A DNA stretch of 64,000 nt from Aristolochia californica (GCA_029961685.1 JARWKL010000011.1:5582501-5646500); one strand, 5' to 3'; positions 30,297 through 42,349 are shown, counted from the stretch's first letter. A program made the numbers and translations. Notes: generated by a model not told the origin, from the letters alone.

Positions 30297-30967
30297 TGTT
30301 GACCATAGGTTAACTCCCACATTGATTTAGTTGATAAGAAAACTTGATTGAGTAAAGGAATGATCAATCATCCCTCCTGATTGAGCGTTGAAGAAGAAGA
30401 AGCATTTGATAATTCAAACATTATAAAAAAAAAATTATTTTACAGAAAACCAACACCTTAGGTTAACTTAGAAGTGGAGAGGACAATTAACAAATATTCG
30501 AAACTATGGAATTTAAAACTATGTAATGTCAAGTGATATAATTCAATAAGTAACAAGCAAGGAAGCCAACCAATAGAACACACGAGCATGCCACCTTTTT
30601 CTTTTGTAGGAGAGATTCTAAACCAGAATTCTAATCAATCAATAACCAATGGTGATTCGAAAAGGAAAAAAAAAATGAACTAGGTGCTAGTAAGAAAGCA
30701 GTAAAAAACATACTAGAACGAGGGATTATTGTCTAAAAATTATTTTCAAACCTTAGCTTAGGGTTTTAACAACTTAATTGAGCCCCCACACCTTCAACAA
30801 AACAGGACTTAAGGAGAGCTTCAAGAGGATTTTTTTGGAATTCCAGAGGAATTTTTTCATAAAAATTAAAAAAAAAATGGAATGAAGAAAACTCATGCAC
30901 ATGACAAAAAATGTAATTTCAACCATTCAATATGAAAAAAAAACGAATTTTAAAGGGATACTTAGGT
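30297..30967. repeat. Recurrent segment starting TGTTGACCATAGG
   Basis: The same 130-700 bp segment, including a TGATC(A/G)ATCATCC motif, follows the SIRE-like gag block here, at 34739, 50842 and 52996, and abuts a D module at 32590. TGTTGACC may be an LTR start (TG); a matching end is not identified. Confidence 0.5.
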
Positions 30968-32589
30968 TTGAGTAAACCAAGTTTGTGACTATCACAAAAT
31001 TGAATTAAATCCCTCATAGTGTGAAACATAAAATGTAACTTATCTAATTAAGGAAATAACTTGTTGAATTGACTTCAGTCTTTGCTCTTCTTCAAAACTA
31101 GCCGAACCCTTTGTTACTTGAAGGCAAAATCGAGTTTCCTTTCCACTACACTTTCATAACTTGATCAACTATACATTAAACCTTACAATTCCAGCTCTAA
31201 TACCATTTTAAATTCTAGGTTTTAATTCATGGATAACTTGGTTTGAGAAGAAGAAGAAGAGAGAAGAAGAAAGAAGGAAGAAGAGAAAAGAAGATGAGAA
31301 GGTGAAAGCAAGGGCACAAGTTGAGGAGAGAAACTTTAGGGGTTAAGAGAGAGCTCGTCAATGAGCTCCTCCGCTTCTCTTTCTTATTTATATAGGTGGG
31401 GGCATGGATGCACTAATACATAAGAATAAAAAAGAACACTTAAACTAATTAGTAATTAAAACTTATGCCACTCACTCTCATAATTATATAGAATACCACT
31501 CAAACTTCTTCAAAAAAAAGTATCATCAGCAATCAGATCAATGGTATGATAGCAAGTTCACCGTCCAACTTGAGAAAAAAATTCCTCTATTATAAGTCAT
31601 AGGCCATATCGACTAGACAAGTGAGGTGAATAATGTTAAGAAGAGAAGAAGAACTACAAAACATTGATCCACGAATTGCAAGAAGATTGAATGACTTCAG
31701 AAAGAAAACTCTTTACTGAACTTGTTTAGCATCTCAATTGGATGACTAGCTGAATAACTAGAGCACAAAGAGACTCCATTGCTACATATTTGACATGTCA
31801 ACTGGATGACCAATCAAATAACTTGAGCTTGAAAAGACTCTACAACAACTCGTTTACTACATCAAACGAATGACTTCAAAAATGAGAAATAGTTATATGC
31901 ATTGATCAAACAAAAATGCAGAGATGTGATAATTGTTTGTTGTAGATTCAACCCCTTGGCCACCTTCCCTCAGCTCACTCTTCCTATGTGCAACCCTCTC
32001 TTGTATAGATTCTTGCAAAACCTTGAAATTGGTCCCAACAATCTGCACTAGAATGTCATTCTTTGCATGTACAGATTTAAACTCCACATCAATGCCTCTA
32101 ATATTTTTTTGACGTGTGCTATAAGAGTGAGTTATGCTATAATATTTTTATCAAACACTTGGAATGCATATCAAAAGAAGAGCTTCTCAATGCTGCACTC
32201 TTTTGTGTTGCTTCCCAATGAATCAATGAAGACGGGAGATGATAGTTTGCATTTACTAGAACTCACCGTTTTTTAGCAAATAGTCCTGCACTCTCATCGG
32301 TTGTGTCAGTTGCTGCTGGGTTTTAATTGAAACCCTTTGTTTTCTTCTTCGATTTCAAACTCCCATATCCATGGTTTGAGATTTCGTTTTCTCTAAAATA
32401 AAATAATGTAGAGATAACTCAACCACGGCTAGGGTCTCGTATGTTTTACACATAGAGCTAATTTTTGGGGATAAGGTAGTTTGTTTGCTCCATGTTAGAC
32501 TCATGATTCTATTTCAAATATTTTGGAAAAATTTTAATTTCGGCTTCCCTTTTTCAAAATCCCAATTTACAAGTAAAATTCCTAAGCAA
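30968..32589 (-). repeat. Inverted D module without a peptide gene (left copy)
   Basis: This is the reverse complement of about 10200-11935. It contains the inverted LTR relic (31206-31514, primer site at 31193-31205), the second host-gene-like block (32087-31893) and the first-exon-like block near 32330. Its closest relative is 55354-57000. Confidence 0.75.
31206..31514 (-). mobile_element. LTR relic, inverted copy of 11382-11677
   Basis: On the minus strand the LTR-to-primer-site junction (TTAAAA|TGGTATTAGAGCT) is decayed at the LTR's last bases. The CT-rich leader is an (AGA)n-rich run at 31250-31310 on the plus strand. Confidence 0.6.
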
Positions 32590-33035
32590 CCATAGGTTGA
32601 CTCCCACATTGATTTTGTCGATAAGAAAACTTAATTGAATAAAGGAATGATCGATCATCCCTCCTGACTGAGTGCAGAGGAAGAAAAAGCATTTGATAAT
32701 TCAGACATTATAAAAAAAATAATTTTACAGAAAACCAACATCTTAGGTTAACTTAGAAGTGGAGAGGACAAGACTTGATCAAAATTAAAAAATATTTGAA
32801 GCTATGGAATGCAAAACTATGTACTGTCAAGTGGTCAAATTCAATAAGTAACAAGCAAGGAAACCAACCAATAGAACACACCACCATGACCCCTTTTTCT
32901 TTTGTAGGAGAGATTCTTAACCTGAATTCTAATCAATCAATAACCAATGGTAATTTGAAAAAGGGAAAAAATGAACTAGGTTTTGTTAAGAAAGCAATAA
33001 AAAAAAACTAGAACTAGGGATTAATGTCTAAAAAT
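32590..33035. repeat. Recurrent segment (CCATAGGTTGACTCCC...) between D modules
   Basis: This is nearly identical to 50848-51292. It follows a D module with the junction GCAACC|ATAGGTTGAC and precedes another D module. The 78-codon open stretch at 32775-33011 is not conserved in frame in the partner copy and is not taken as a gene. Confidence 0.6.
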
Positions 33036-33935
33036 AAAAATAAACTTGAACTAGAAAAGACTCTACAACAACTCGTTCACTACATCAAACGAATGACTTC
33101 AAAAATGACCAGAAATAGTAATATGCATTGATCAAGCAATTCCAACTCGACTAGATGACATTATCGCAAACAAAAATGCAGAGATGTGATGTTTGTTTGT
33201 TGTAGATTCAATCCCTTGGCCACCATCCCTTAGCTCACTCTCCCTATGTGCAATCCTCTCTTGTATAAATTCTTGCAAAACCTTGAATTTGATCCCAACA
33301 ATCTGCCCTAGAATGTCTTTCTTTGCATGTACAGATTTAAACTCCACATCAATGCCTCAAGTTTTTTTTGACATGTGCTATAAGAGTGAGTTATGCTATA
33401 ATATTTATTATCAAACACTTGGAATGCATATCAAAAGAAGAGCTTCTCAATGCTGCACTCTTTTGTGTTGCTTCCCAATGAATCAATGAAGATGGGAGAT
33501 GATAGTTCGCATTTACTGGAACTCACCATTTTTGAGCAATTAGTCCTGCACCCTCATCGGTTGTGTCGGTTGCTGCTAGGGTTTTAATTGAAACCCTTTG
33601 TTTTGTCATCTAGGGTTTCCAAGGAAAAATCTTCTCTTCGTGACCTAAAAGATTGATTCATTCTATCTTTCTTCTTCGATTTCAAACTCCCATAAACATA
33701 TCTATGGTTTGAGCTTTCGTTTGCTCTAAAATAAAATGATGTAGAGATAACTCAACCACTTTGACAAGGCTAGGGTCACGTATGCTTTACACATAGAACT
33801 AGTTTTTGGGGACAAGGTAGTTTGTTTGCTCCATGTTAAGACTCATGATTCTATTTCAAATATTTTGGAAAAATTCTAATTTCGGCTTCCCTTTTTCAAA
33901 CTCCCCAGTTATAAGTAAAATTCCTAAGCAACCAT
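33036..33935 (-). repeat. Inverted D module, truncated
   Basis: Contains the host-gene-like second block (33347-33132) and first-exon-like block (about 33600-33540), then ends at CCTAAGCAACCATTTG, where it joins SIRE-like gag. Nearly identical to 51293-52193. Confidence 0.7.
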
Positions 33936-34738
33936 TTGAGAAGAAGAGGTTAGATGTAGAACAACAAGTCAAACTTCTATCTCTCAAATCCACACCCAAG
34001 AGGAAAGTAGGAAGAACAACACAAAGAAAAATAAGATGTTCTCTCCCATTATTCGCATGAGGTGTCAGTGTTGCAATGAATTGGGTCACTAAGCCTACAT
34101 TTGCAAAGTTAAGAATGAAAATGACATAAAACAAACTTGGATACCCAAATCAACCGAGAAGGTTGTGGTAACCCAAAAGAACTTGGGCAAACAAACTTGT
34201 AAGCCGAAATCACCTACCACCTCAAATGTCATCCCAAAGGGAACAACCATAAATGGGTCTCTAAGGGTTAAATCTCATATGGTGTAGGTATGTCTTCGAC
34301 CCAAGGCATAAAAAAATGTTTTGATTTTGGATAGCTATTGCTCGAGGTTCATGAACAAGAAGAAGTTCGTTGAACTCAATCCCAAAGATGGTGGTCATGT
34401 AACTTTTTGGAGACAATAGCAAAGGTACCATAAAAGGACTTGGTAAAATTTATACCTCAATCTCTTTCATATCCGATCTTTATTCCAATGAAGGGTTGAT
34501 GCATGATTTATTTACCATTCGTCAATTCTTTGACAAAGGAAATAAGGTTTCATTTGAAAAGGACAAATGCTTAGTAAAGAATGAGAATGATGAACTAGTT
34601 CTAGAGGGACATAAAAACATAAATCTCTATGTAGCTAACATAGTCAATTTACCTCAACTAGTGCCATCTGTTTGGGTACAAAAATCGATGAATCTTAGTT
34701 ATGGCATAAGAGACAAGGACATATAGGAATAAATTCTT
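33936..34738 (+). pseudogene. SIRE-type knuckle and pre-integrase fragment, second left copy
   Basis: Starts abruptly inside the sequence equivalent to 29515 (L-D-V-E-Q-Q-V-K-L-L-S). It keeps the damaged knuckle with a stop after C-x-x-C-x4-G-H and the pre-integrase block H-D-L-F-T-I-R-Q-F-F-D-K-G at 34496. A one-base change near 34405 shifts the frame relative to 29887. Confidence 0.75.
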
Positions 34739-36886
34739 GTTGACCGTAGGTTGACTCCCACATTGATTTTTTTGATAAGAAAACTTATTTAATTGAGTAA
34801 AGGAATGATCGATCATCCCCCCTGATTAAGCATAGACGAAGAAGAAGCTTTTGATAATTCAGATATTATAAAAAAACAATATTTTACAAAAAACCAACAC
34901 CTTAGGTTAACTTAGAACTGGAGAGGACAACTTATCTCACTCTCATAATTATATAGAATACCATTCAAACTTCTTTAACAAAAAGTATCATGAGCAATCA
35001 GGTCAACGGTATGAAAAAAATTCCTCTATTATAAGTCGTAGTCCATATTGACTAGACAAGTGAGGTGAATGATATTAAGAAGAGAAGAAGAACTAAAAAA
35101 CATTGATCAACGGATTTCAAGAAGATTGAATGACTTGAGAGAGAAAACTCTTTGCTGAACATGTTTAGCATCTCAATTGGATGACTAGCCGAATAATTGG
35201 AGCACAAAGAGCCTCTATTGCTACATGTTTTACATATCGACGGGATGACCAATCAAATAACGTAAGCTAGAAAAGACTCTACTGAAACTCATTCACTACA
35301 TCAAACAAATGAGTTAAAAAATGACCAGAAATAGTTATATGCATTGATCAAGGGCTGCCAACTCGACTAGATGACATTATCACAAACAAAAATGCAGAGA
35401 TGTGATGTATATTTTGTTGTAGATTCAACCCCATGGCCACCTTCCCTCATCTCACTTTCCCTATGTGCAACTCTCTCTTGTATAAATTTTTGCAAAACCT
35501 TGAATTTGGTCCCAACAATTTGCACTAGAATGTCATTCTTTGCATGTACAGATTTAAACTCCACATCAATGCCTCAAATATTTTTTTGACATGTGCTATA
35601 AGATTGAGTTATGCTATGCTATAATATTTATATCAAACCCTTGGAATGCATATCAAAAGAAGAGCTTCTCAATGCTGCACTCTTTTGTGTTGCTTCCCAA
35701 TTAATCAATGAAGATGAGAGATGATACTTCGTATTTACTGGAACTCACTTTTTTTGAGAAAATAGTCCAGTACTCTCATCGGTTGTGTCGGTTGCGTCGG
35801 TTGCTGCTAGGGTTTTAATTGAAACCCTTTGTTTTGCCATCTAGGGTTTCCAAGGAAAAACCTTCTCTTCGTGACCTAAAAGATTAATTCATTCTTTCTT
35901 TCTTCTTCGATTTCAAACATATCCATGGTTTGAGATTTCGTTTGCTCTAAAATAAAATGATGTAGAGATAACTCAACCACTTTGACAAGGCTAGGGTCTC
36001 GTATGCTTTGCACATAGAACTAGTTTTTGGGGATAAGGTAGTTTGTTTGCTCCATGTTAATACTCATGAATCTATTTCAAATATTTTGGAAAAATTCTAA
36101 TTTCGGCTTCCCTTTCTCAAAGTCCCCATTTATAAGTAAAATTCCTAAGCAACCGTTTGTGTCGATAAAAATATCATGAATTCAAATAAAAAAGCTAATG
36201 AATTAAAATGAATATTACAAGCTAAAATTATTTTAGAAGTATCAAGCCAATATGAACTAAGCAAATCATAGAATGGGGAGAAAAGTTGGGGTGATGGTGA
36301 TGGTGGAAGTCTAAGAATCAATATGAACTAGATTTGGAGCTCCCTGATACATATCATAAATTCAAGATGTTCATCACTGCTTGTAGTTTTTACTGAGTTG
36401 ATTTTAAATTCGAACCCCTCTCAGGTAAGGTGGATCATGCTCATGCGTGCAAAAAACAGATCTGAATCAATTGGATTTGGGTTTAATACCAAGCTTAGAT
36501 TGGATATAGTTAGAACACAGTTCAACTAGCTGATCCATTTTTGTACTTAAAAACACTTGTTAGAACTCGCTAAATGATTATGATGACAAGATGTTCCAGA
36601 TGCTTGATCAACGAGGTATATTTACACATTAGTTGACATTGTGGCCTGTTTGTGGAAAAATGATAAATGGAAAAGTTGGATAAGAAGATGATTTGATGAG
36701 TTGAACCGAGCCATCCTGCATAACCCATGCAGCTCTGTTTGAAATTAGGCCTTCATATAAGACGGTCCATGAAAACACAATCTAAGAGTTGCAAGAAATA
36801 ATCTATTACAAGGAAAACAAGTACAATATTATTGTGATGAACTATTTCAAGGCAAGAGACTGTTGACGATGGACCCTTGTAACTCC
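34739..36886 (-). repeat. Recurrent segment, then inverted D module downstream of peptide gene 4
   Basis: 34739-34927 is the TGTTGACC segment. From 34928 the inverted D module runs to the 3' flank of peptide gene 4, with the host-gene-like block at 35564-35367. By eye the part up to about 36425 follows the right-hand copy at 53181-54700, and the part after it follows 57295-57731 instead. Confidence 0.7.
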
Positions 36887-37228
36887 TTACCCACGACCAG
36901 CACGACATCGAGGTCGACTTGATCGTATTCCTTGGCTGAGGTTCACACACGGCGGAGGAGTTGGTGGCGGCGGATCTGGTGCAGGTCCCCCCCCTGGTAC
37001 CCGTCCTCGCGGGTTTGAATTTGGTTTGGGAGCAGGCGGTGCTCGATGCTCCAGCCTCTTACTTTCACCCACTATCGTCGTCGGGGACAATGCATCTGAT
37101 GGAAATCCTTCAATTAAATTGATCCCACGGGAGGGAAACTGACGGGCATCGACCACTTTCAACACGCAAGGAGCCAAAGCAACCGCTAGCAGCAGCAACC
37201 TGAGACGCGGGAGGGCAAGAAGATTCAT
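36887..37228 (-). CDS. Secreted proline-rich small peptide precursor, copy 4
   Basis: 113 codons. The first ATG of copies 1 and 3 is lost (CCTAGGC), so the start is the Met of M-N-L-L-A-L. Signal peptide with L-L-L-L-A-V-A-L-A core and V-D-A end at about residue 28. The mature part has R-Q-F-P-S-R-G-I-N-L-I-E-G-F-P-S-D-A and E-S-K-R-L-E-H-R-A, then a Gly/Pro linker in its long form (R-V-P-G-G-G-P-A-P-D), then CVNLSQGIRSSRPRCRAGRG. The penultimate-but-one His of the other copies is Arg here, the only protein difference from copy 5. A 26-bp stretch of the 5' UTR present in copies 1-3 is deleted between two ACC repeats. Confidence 0.72.
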   Translation of the reverse strand: MNLLALPRLRLLLLAVALAPCVLKVVDARQFPSRGINLIEGFPSDALSPTTIVGESKRLEHRAPPAPKPNSNPRGRVPGGGPAPDPPPPTPPPCVNLSQGIRSSRPRCRAGRG

Positions 37229-37739
37229 TTTTGCCTAGGTGAGCAACGCGTTTTTCCGTGGTAACTCTGAACTACTCTCTTCTTTGTTGAATTGTTTCCC
37301 ACTTCGCGTTGAAGCTCGTCGTTTTTTGTAGAGTGGGAGAGAAAAACCTTTCAAAGAGTCAGAGTGCAAAGACGTGTGAAAGATTTCTTCTCGCACTTGG
37401 CGTTGTCTTCTGCTGAAAATCTGAAACTCAAAATAACTGAAACTTGACTGTAATATTGACATCAATGATAAATTTGAACTAAAAGACAAGTCACGGGCTC
37501 CTGTTTTCTTCCAAAAGTCGAAGTGGAGGTTAATTATTCTTAGTGGGAGTTGAAGCTTATTGACTTTTAAGTGCTTAAGATGATGCTTTGGTGTTTTTGA
37601 GACACGACGTATGAAATTTCTAAGTTTTACGAGTAATATAATGAACATTCAGTGAAAGTCATATATTTTAGGCTTGATGCACGTTTATATATTAGAGAGA
37701 AACCAAAAGAAAGTGCAAACAATGGGATTTCGGTAGTAA

Positions 37740-37950
37740 ATTTGGCTATACAAGTCTAGACTTATTAGGGAATTTTGGCAGCTCATTAGATTATGATGAG
37801 TCTAAAGGCACAAAGGGAGTTTTAATACAAAATTAGGCTATATAAACTAAAACGGCAAAAGGATTTTTAATAACTCACTAGGCTGCACAAATTTACAACA
37901 CAAGGATTTTCAGCAGCAAACTATGCACAAAGGGATTTTTAACAATTAAC
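37740..37950 (-). repeat. Degenerate short-period tandem repeat, inverted copy
   Basis: Reverse complement of the array at 12690-12985 (AAAGGGATTTTTAA words). It is missing from the right-hand copy near 58650. Confidence 0.5.
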
Positions 37951-38714
37951 TCATCCTCAGTCACAATGACTTTCTCAATGAATCGAAATAAGTGAAGGTC
38001 TTGCCTACGCAAGGCTAGACCAAATTCTTTTAGTTGCTTATACTTATACCTATACAGAGTGTCTTTTAGTAGGTCGATTTCACAATATAAGCACAAATAA
38101 AGATTAGTCCCCTCCTACATGACTTCCATAATCGAATAAAATATGATGAAAAATAAAAAAATACTAAAATATTTCTCCCACTAAATACAATGGTAGATCA
38201 TTTACAAATGTTGGATACATATGGCTGGATAGAAGCTCAAAATATTTTTCCACAACTTTTTTAAAATGTGTCATTTAGCATCTCTGGTTTGTGTTGATCG
38301 AGGTTGACTTATTCCAAGATTTTAATGATAATAGAACTTAAGCTAAGTAAGCTAATAATTTTTTATATATAGTTTTCCAAATGTATTGCCTTTAAGTCAA
38401 ACAACTACAAGGTCTGTGAGAAAGAACCGACAAAACCTAACACAAAGATGTCAAGCCAAATGGAGTAAATACAAAACCTTGAAGAAGCCCCTTGAGGAAG
38501 AGTGAAGAATTGAAAACCTAGTCTAAGCTAAATAGAAAAATCTCAAGAACTCTACCTTTGTAAGAGGATATCCAACAAGATTTCATTTCTTAGATAAAAG
38601 TATATTTTGTAGCATATGATATGTAACGATTTTCAAGTTTAATCAAATGTTTTAGAGTCTTTCATTCACTTGAATTTGACTTATTTAATTCTTAGAGATT
38701 AATGGTATGCATGA

Positions 38715-39060
38715 TAGATCATCCATTTAGTGGTATGATTGATCTTCTATTATGCAGTAAACCTTTAGTTTAAAGCATGATCAATCAACCTCTAGGTTTA
38801 TAATATTCTCATAGATAAGTTTATAATGCATGATCCCTTGGGCATGATCAATCATATAGAATGTTGTAAGACAAAAGATATAAAGCATGATCGATCAACT
38901 TTTGTAGACACTATTGATCATCAAGAATCCTACCATGCAAGTTTTTGAAATATGATCCATAAATGCCATAAAGCATGATTGATCATTCTATTGTTGCAAA
39001 GCTTGAAAATTGTGTTGGTCAATGGTTTGATTGATTGTGAGGCCATGGGAACTAAAAAAT
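38715..39060. repeat. Cluster of TGATYGATCA-type palindromes
   Basis: At least seven variants of GCATGATCGATCA (with ATCAATCA, ATTGATCA and similar) occur in about 350 bp, spaced roughly 30-60 bp. The cluster is conserved at 59830-60180 and, weaker, inverted at 8690-8830. It lies in SIRE-like LTR sequence upstream of the peptide gene. Function unknown. Confidence 0.65.
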
Positions 39061-39689
39061 ATAGCCATTTGGGGGTGATTGTTCGATTAATGAAATTATG
39101 ATTGTTCAAACTCCTCTACAACTATTTACACAACAATAAAAAGTCTAGTTGTGCCAAGGAACTTATAAATAGGGCCTCAAATTTGTCCCTATGAATTTAT
39201 TCACAAACCAAAGTTTGAACCAAACATTTTTGTGTGCAAATTCCTGTATTCTACCCTTTACAAAAAAGGGTCATTTTTGTCAAAATCTTTCAAATTTCTT
39301 TGCATATATTGGCATTCTTAGTTCCTTCAAGGATCCACATACTTCATCAATTGTGTTTAAGTGATTGGAAACTTGGGATCTTTCTAGGAGCAACTATCTC
39401 TCCATAAGAAGGTGTAGATTTCTACTTTTCTTTTGTATTTTCACTTTCTTTGAAAAGTTTTTTGAAGCCTTAATTCTATAAGGAAAAACTCACTAGAGGT
39501 AGAATCTATTCGGAAGATAATCTCTTTAGGAGATATTAAGATAGTATAGTTGGAATTACACATAGCTTAAAGAAAGATGGAATCTCTTTTGTAGGTTCTA
39601 TAACTAGAGCATATGGTGAATATTTCCCGAGAAAAGGTTCTTGGGTGATTATTACCACTTGAGGAACATCGAAAATTAAAAGTCTTGGC

Positions 39690-39934
39690 TTCCTAGTTTA
39701 AGTGTTTTTTTATTCTTATGTATTGGGGCATTCTTGCTGCACCTATATAAATAAGAAAGTGAGGGGGAGGAGATAATTAATGAGCTCTCTGTTAACCCCT
39801 AAAGTTTCTCTCCTCAACTCGTGCCCTTGCTTCTTCCTTCACATTTTCTCTTCTCTTCTTCTTTCTTTGTTTTTATTTCTTTCTTCTTCTTCTGAAACCA
39901 AATTATCTATGGATTAAACCCTAGAGTTCAACAC
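39690..39934 (+). mobile_element. LTR relic related to 11382-11677
   Basis: Begins near GTTTAAGTGTTTTTTTATTC, has CACCTATATAAATAAG (TATA-like), a CT-rich leader and TTCAACA at the end. It lacks the primer site and is 5'-truncated. Paired with 60838-61074. Confidence 0.55.
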
Positions 39935-40337
39935 TTTTGCATGCTAGTTAAGATGATTTAAGTTGGTCATTTATTTCCAAGTAATTTTTGTATGCACATT
40001 CTCATTTAAATTTCACTAGTAGTCCTTCAATGTTTTCTCATTAACATTACTCAATGGATCCTGTCAACGATCTCCACGTTTTTATGACGGCAAACACTTT
40101 TTTAGAGAAATAAAAAGTCATCATTTGGAAATATTCTAATGATGTATAAATGTTCAAAATCCCACGAGTTTGCTCCCCTTAAATATAGTATTTAGCTCCT
40201 CAGTTCATTATTAGTTAAGGGACTTCTTTCAAGATTTAAATTTAGTATTTTATTGAGTTTTCCTCTTTTGCTAACTTATTGAGTTTCATGGTTTACTTCT
40301 TGTCTATTTTTTGCTCATTTTTCCTGCCTAGGTATAT
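39935..40337. other. Spacer shared with 61075-61480
   Basis: No gene or element terminus recognised. Its right edge, GGTATATTTGGAATAAA, is a deletion junction relative to the right-hand copy. Confidence 0.5.
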
Positions 40338-42349
40338 TTGGAATAAAATACCTCTTTCTTGTACTTTTTCTTCTACTTCTCCCCCTCAAGCTAGGGTTAA
40401 AAAGGATAAAGAGATCCAACTAGGACAAAACACAATATGGAAGAAGAAAATCACTTAAGTCCTACAAAAAAACTCCATACACTTGTCAAAATGGTCATAG
40501 TTTGAAACGTACTTTGCTCAATTTTAAAGGTGAAAAATGGGCAAACTTTAGGGCACAACAAAGAGACTAGTCACTTTTTAAGAGTAGTTCAAATGCAAAT
40601 CACCTCTTCGGTGGAAAATAAAAGACTTGACTCAAGTTGGATGTTGAGCACCCACCTATAATTTTTAGGTAGTGGGTCTAGGCATTGCTCTGGAGTGATG
40701 AAAACAAAAGATGATAAACTGAAAAAAGACTAGAGAAAAATAACTTTAATTGGAAGGAGCCGAGTATGTAATACTCATACTTCCAAATGAATTTAGATTT
40801 TGTCCTTATTTTTTGAAAAACTAAGGGAGACTATAGAGATAAAACTGAAATAATTTAACAAATTTGACCAAGTATGACATTTGGGGGGTGACTGCAATTT
40901 TTCGGAGATGACAATGTAGAAGATACAGAACCAAGTAACAAAAATGCAAAAAATTAAAAACAACATGGAAGTAGGATATCAATACCTTGAATTTACACAT
41001 CATGAAATGGTTAAGACTGACCAAAAATCTCTGATTAGAAGAGAAATTTACCTTAAAAATTAGGACTCTTGGAGAAAAGGAAACTCAATTCATGTCAATT
41101 CATGGGGAGATAATAGGATAGAAAATAGGAAAATGAGTGAACTTTTACAAAACTGACCTTTTGTACTTCTGATATTGATGTCTCGTACAATATAGCTCAA
41201 AACAAATGGTTTTATTGCTCAAGAAACTAGACCCAAAGAGATTTAATTTGTTACCTAGTTTGACATGAAAAAAATTTATTCTTGAATCTTTTGTGACTGC
41301 TTGACTAGCTTCATTCTATAACATAACTCTTGCTGACTACAATTAGAATATCTCCTTACATATAGATCAAAATGTGATGGAATTTACTCCTTTAGAAACT
41401 AGACTTCGATATATTTCATTGAAGTATAATACTTCTTCATGAAATATAATGCTTTTGAGAGACATAATCCGATAGATTTCAGACTCTATTATCTGGCCAA
41501 ACTGAGTACTCTTTCTTCTTCTGCTGGCATGACCATTGACTCTTTTGATATTGATATCTCCATCTAGAAAACTCACATTGATAATTGGTTTAATAGATAT
41601 GTAAATATACTTAAAAATATTTGTTTTGACATATATTTATCCGTATAAACTCTTTTTCTTGATGCCATAAAATGGTTCAAAAATTGAAGCTTTCTACTAT
41701 TGCTCGAACCTCTCTTGCAACCTGACCTTTACTGCTTCAAATAATATAATTCTCTTTGTAAAAAATTTCGATTACCAAAATTATTTTTGAGTTAAAAATT
41801 AGACTCAAAGATATTTCTGTTGATATATAATTTGCAATATGAAAACTTATGTATGAATGTGCTAATACCAAGGCAACAACTGGTACTAGGAACGTGAAGG
41901 AAGAAAAAAAGGTAGAATACAAACTTAAACTACTAGAGATGATAGATTAGAAAAGGATCACTTTATCTTTGTGGCTTGATTGATTCAACTCATTGAACAC
42001 ACTCTAATATCATGCTTAAATTCTATAAAAGATAAACTTCATTGACTTGTTGTAATTTGAGTATAATGAGCCTCTACTTATAATAGATGAAATAAGTAGA
42101 ATCCAATTACAATTAAACTACCCTTGTCCTCATTACACCCAAAGTCTAAAACTTAAAGATACCTCCTAACATAATTAAACAACTAAACTTAAATAGAAGA
42201 GTGAAAAAACTAAGATACCTTTTAACTTAAACACTTCTACGAGACATCCTCCCATGAGAGTCTTCTTAGATCTTGTCATATTAATTACTGCTATGTGAGA
42301 GTTCATTCTGTGAGAATATGTAAGACTCTCCCAAACCTGCTCTTCAACA
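40338..42349 (-). mobile_element. Truncated non-autonomous LTR element, same family as 24981-27754
   Basis: A 5' LTR lies at 42013-42349. On its left is the decayed primer site (plus strand CTCTAATATCA, 42002-42012) and an internal region reaching 40338, with CTCCCCCTCAAGCTAGG at 40379. The 3' LTR is missing because of a deletion ending at 40338; the right-hand copy keeps it at 61878-62453. No gag or pol is recognised. The open stretches at 40821-41024 and 41367-41576 recur at 63069-63338 and 63652-63861 only because the DNA is duplicated. Confidence 0.75.

Larger units (their letters stand above)
37229..39689 (-). promoter_or_regulatory. Upstream module U of peptide gene 4
   Basis: The proximal 400 bp carry the conserved 5' block (GGGAGAGAAAAACCTTTCAAA on the plus strand at about 37340). 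Further up lie the degenerate tandem repeat at 37740-37950, sequence shared with 11940-13113, the GATC-palindrome cluster at 38715-39060, and SIRE-like LTR sequence to about 39690. No gene is recognised. The 67-codon open stretch at 38096-37893 is shared in part with 58799 but has no recognised domain. Confidence 0.55.
22976..42349 (+). repeat. Left copy of the segmental duplication
   Basis: Direct order of shared blocks: D module, SIRE remnant, TGTTGACC segment, inverted D, SIRE fragment, inverted D, peptide gene, U, LTR relics, LTR element. Private to this copy: the element 24981-27754 and the D module 30968-32589 at this position. The peptide gene here is copy 4. Confidence 0.85.

Noticed and set aside
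32067..32276. 69-codon open frame repeated at 10800-10591, 56417-56632 and elsewhere
   Set aside because: It is the antisense of the D-module gene-like segment; conservation follows from DNA duplication, and the opposite strand has the better gene signals.
38715..39060. CRISPR-like array
   Set aside because: Irregular spacing, variable short palindromes, no spacers of constant length, and a plant nuclear context.
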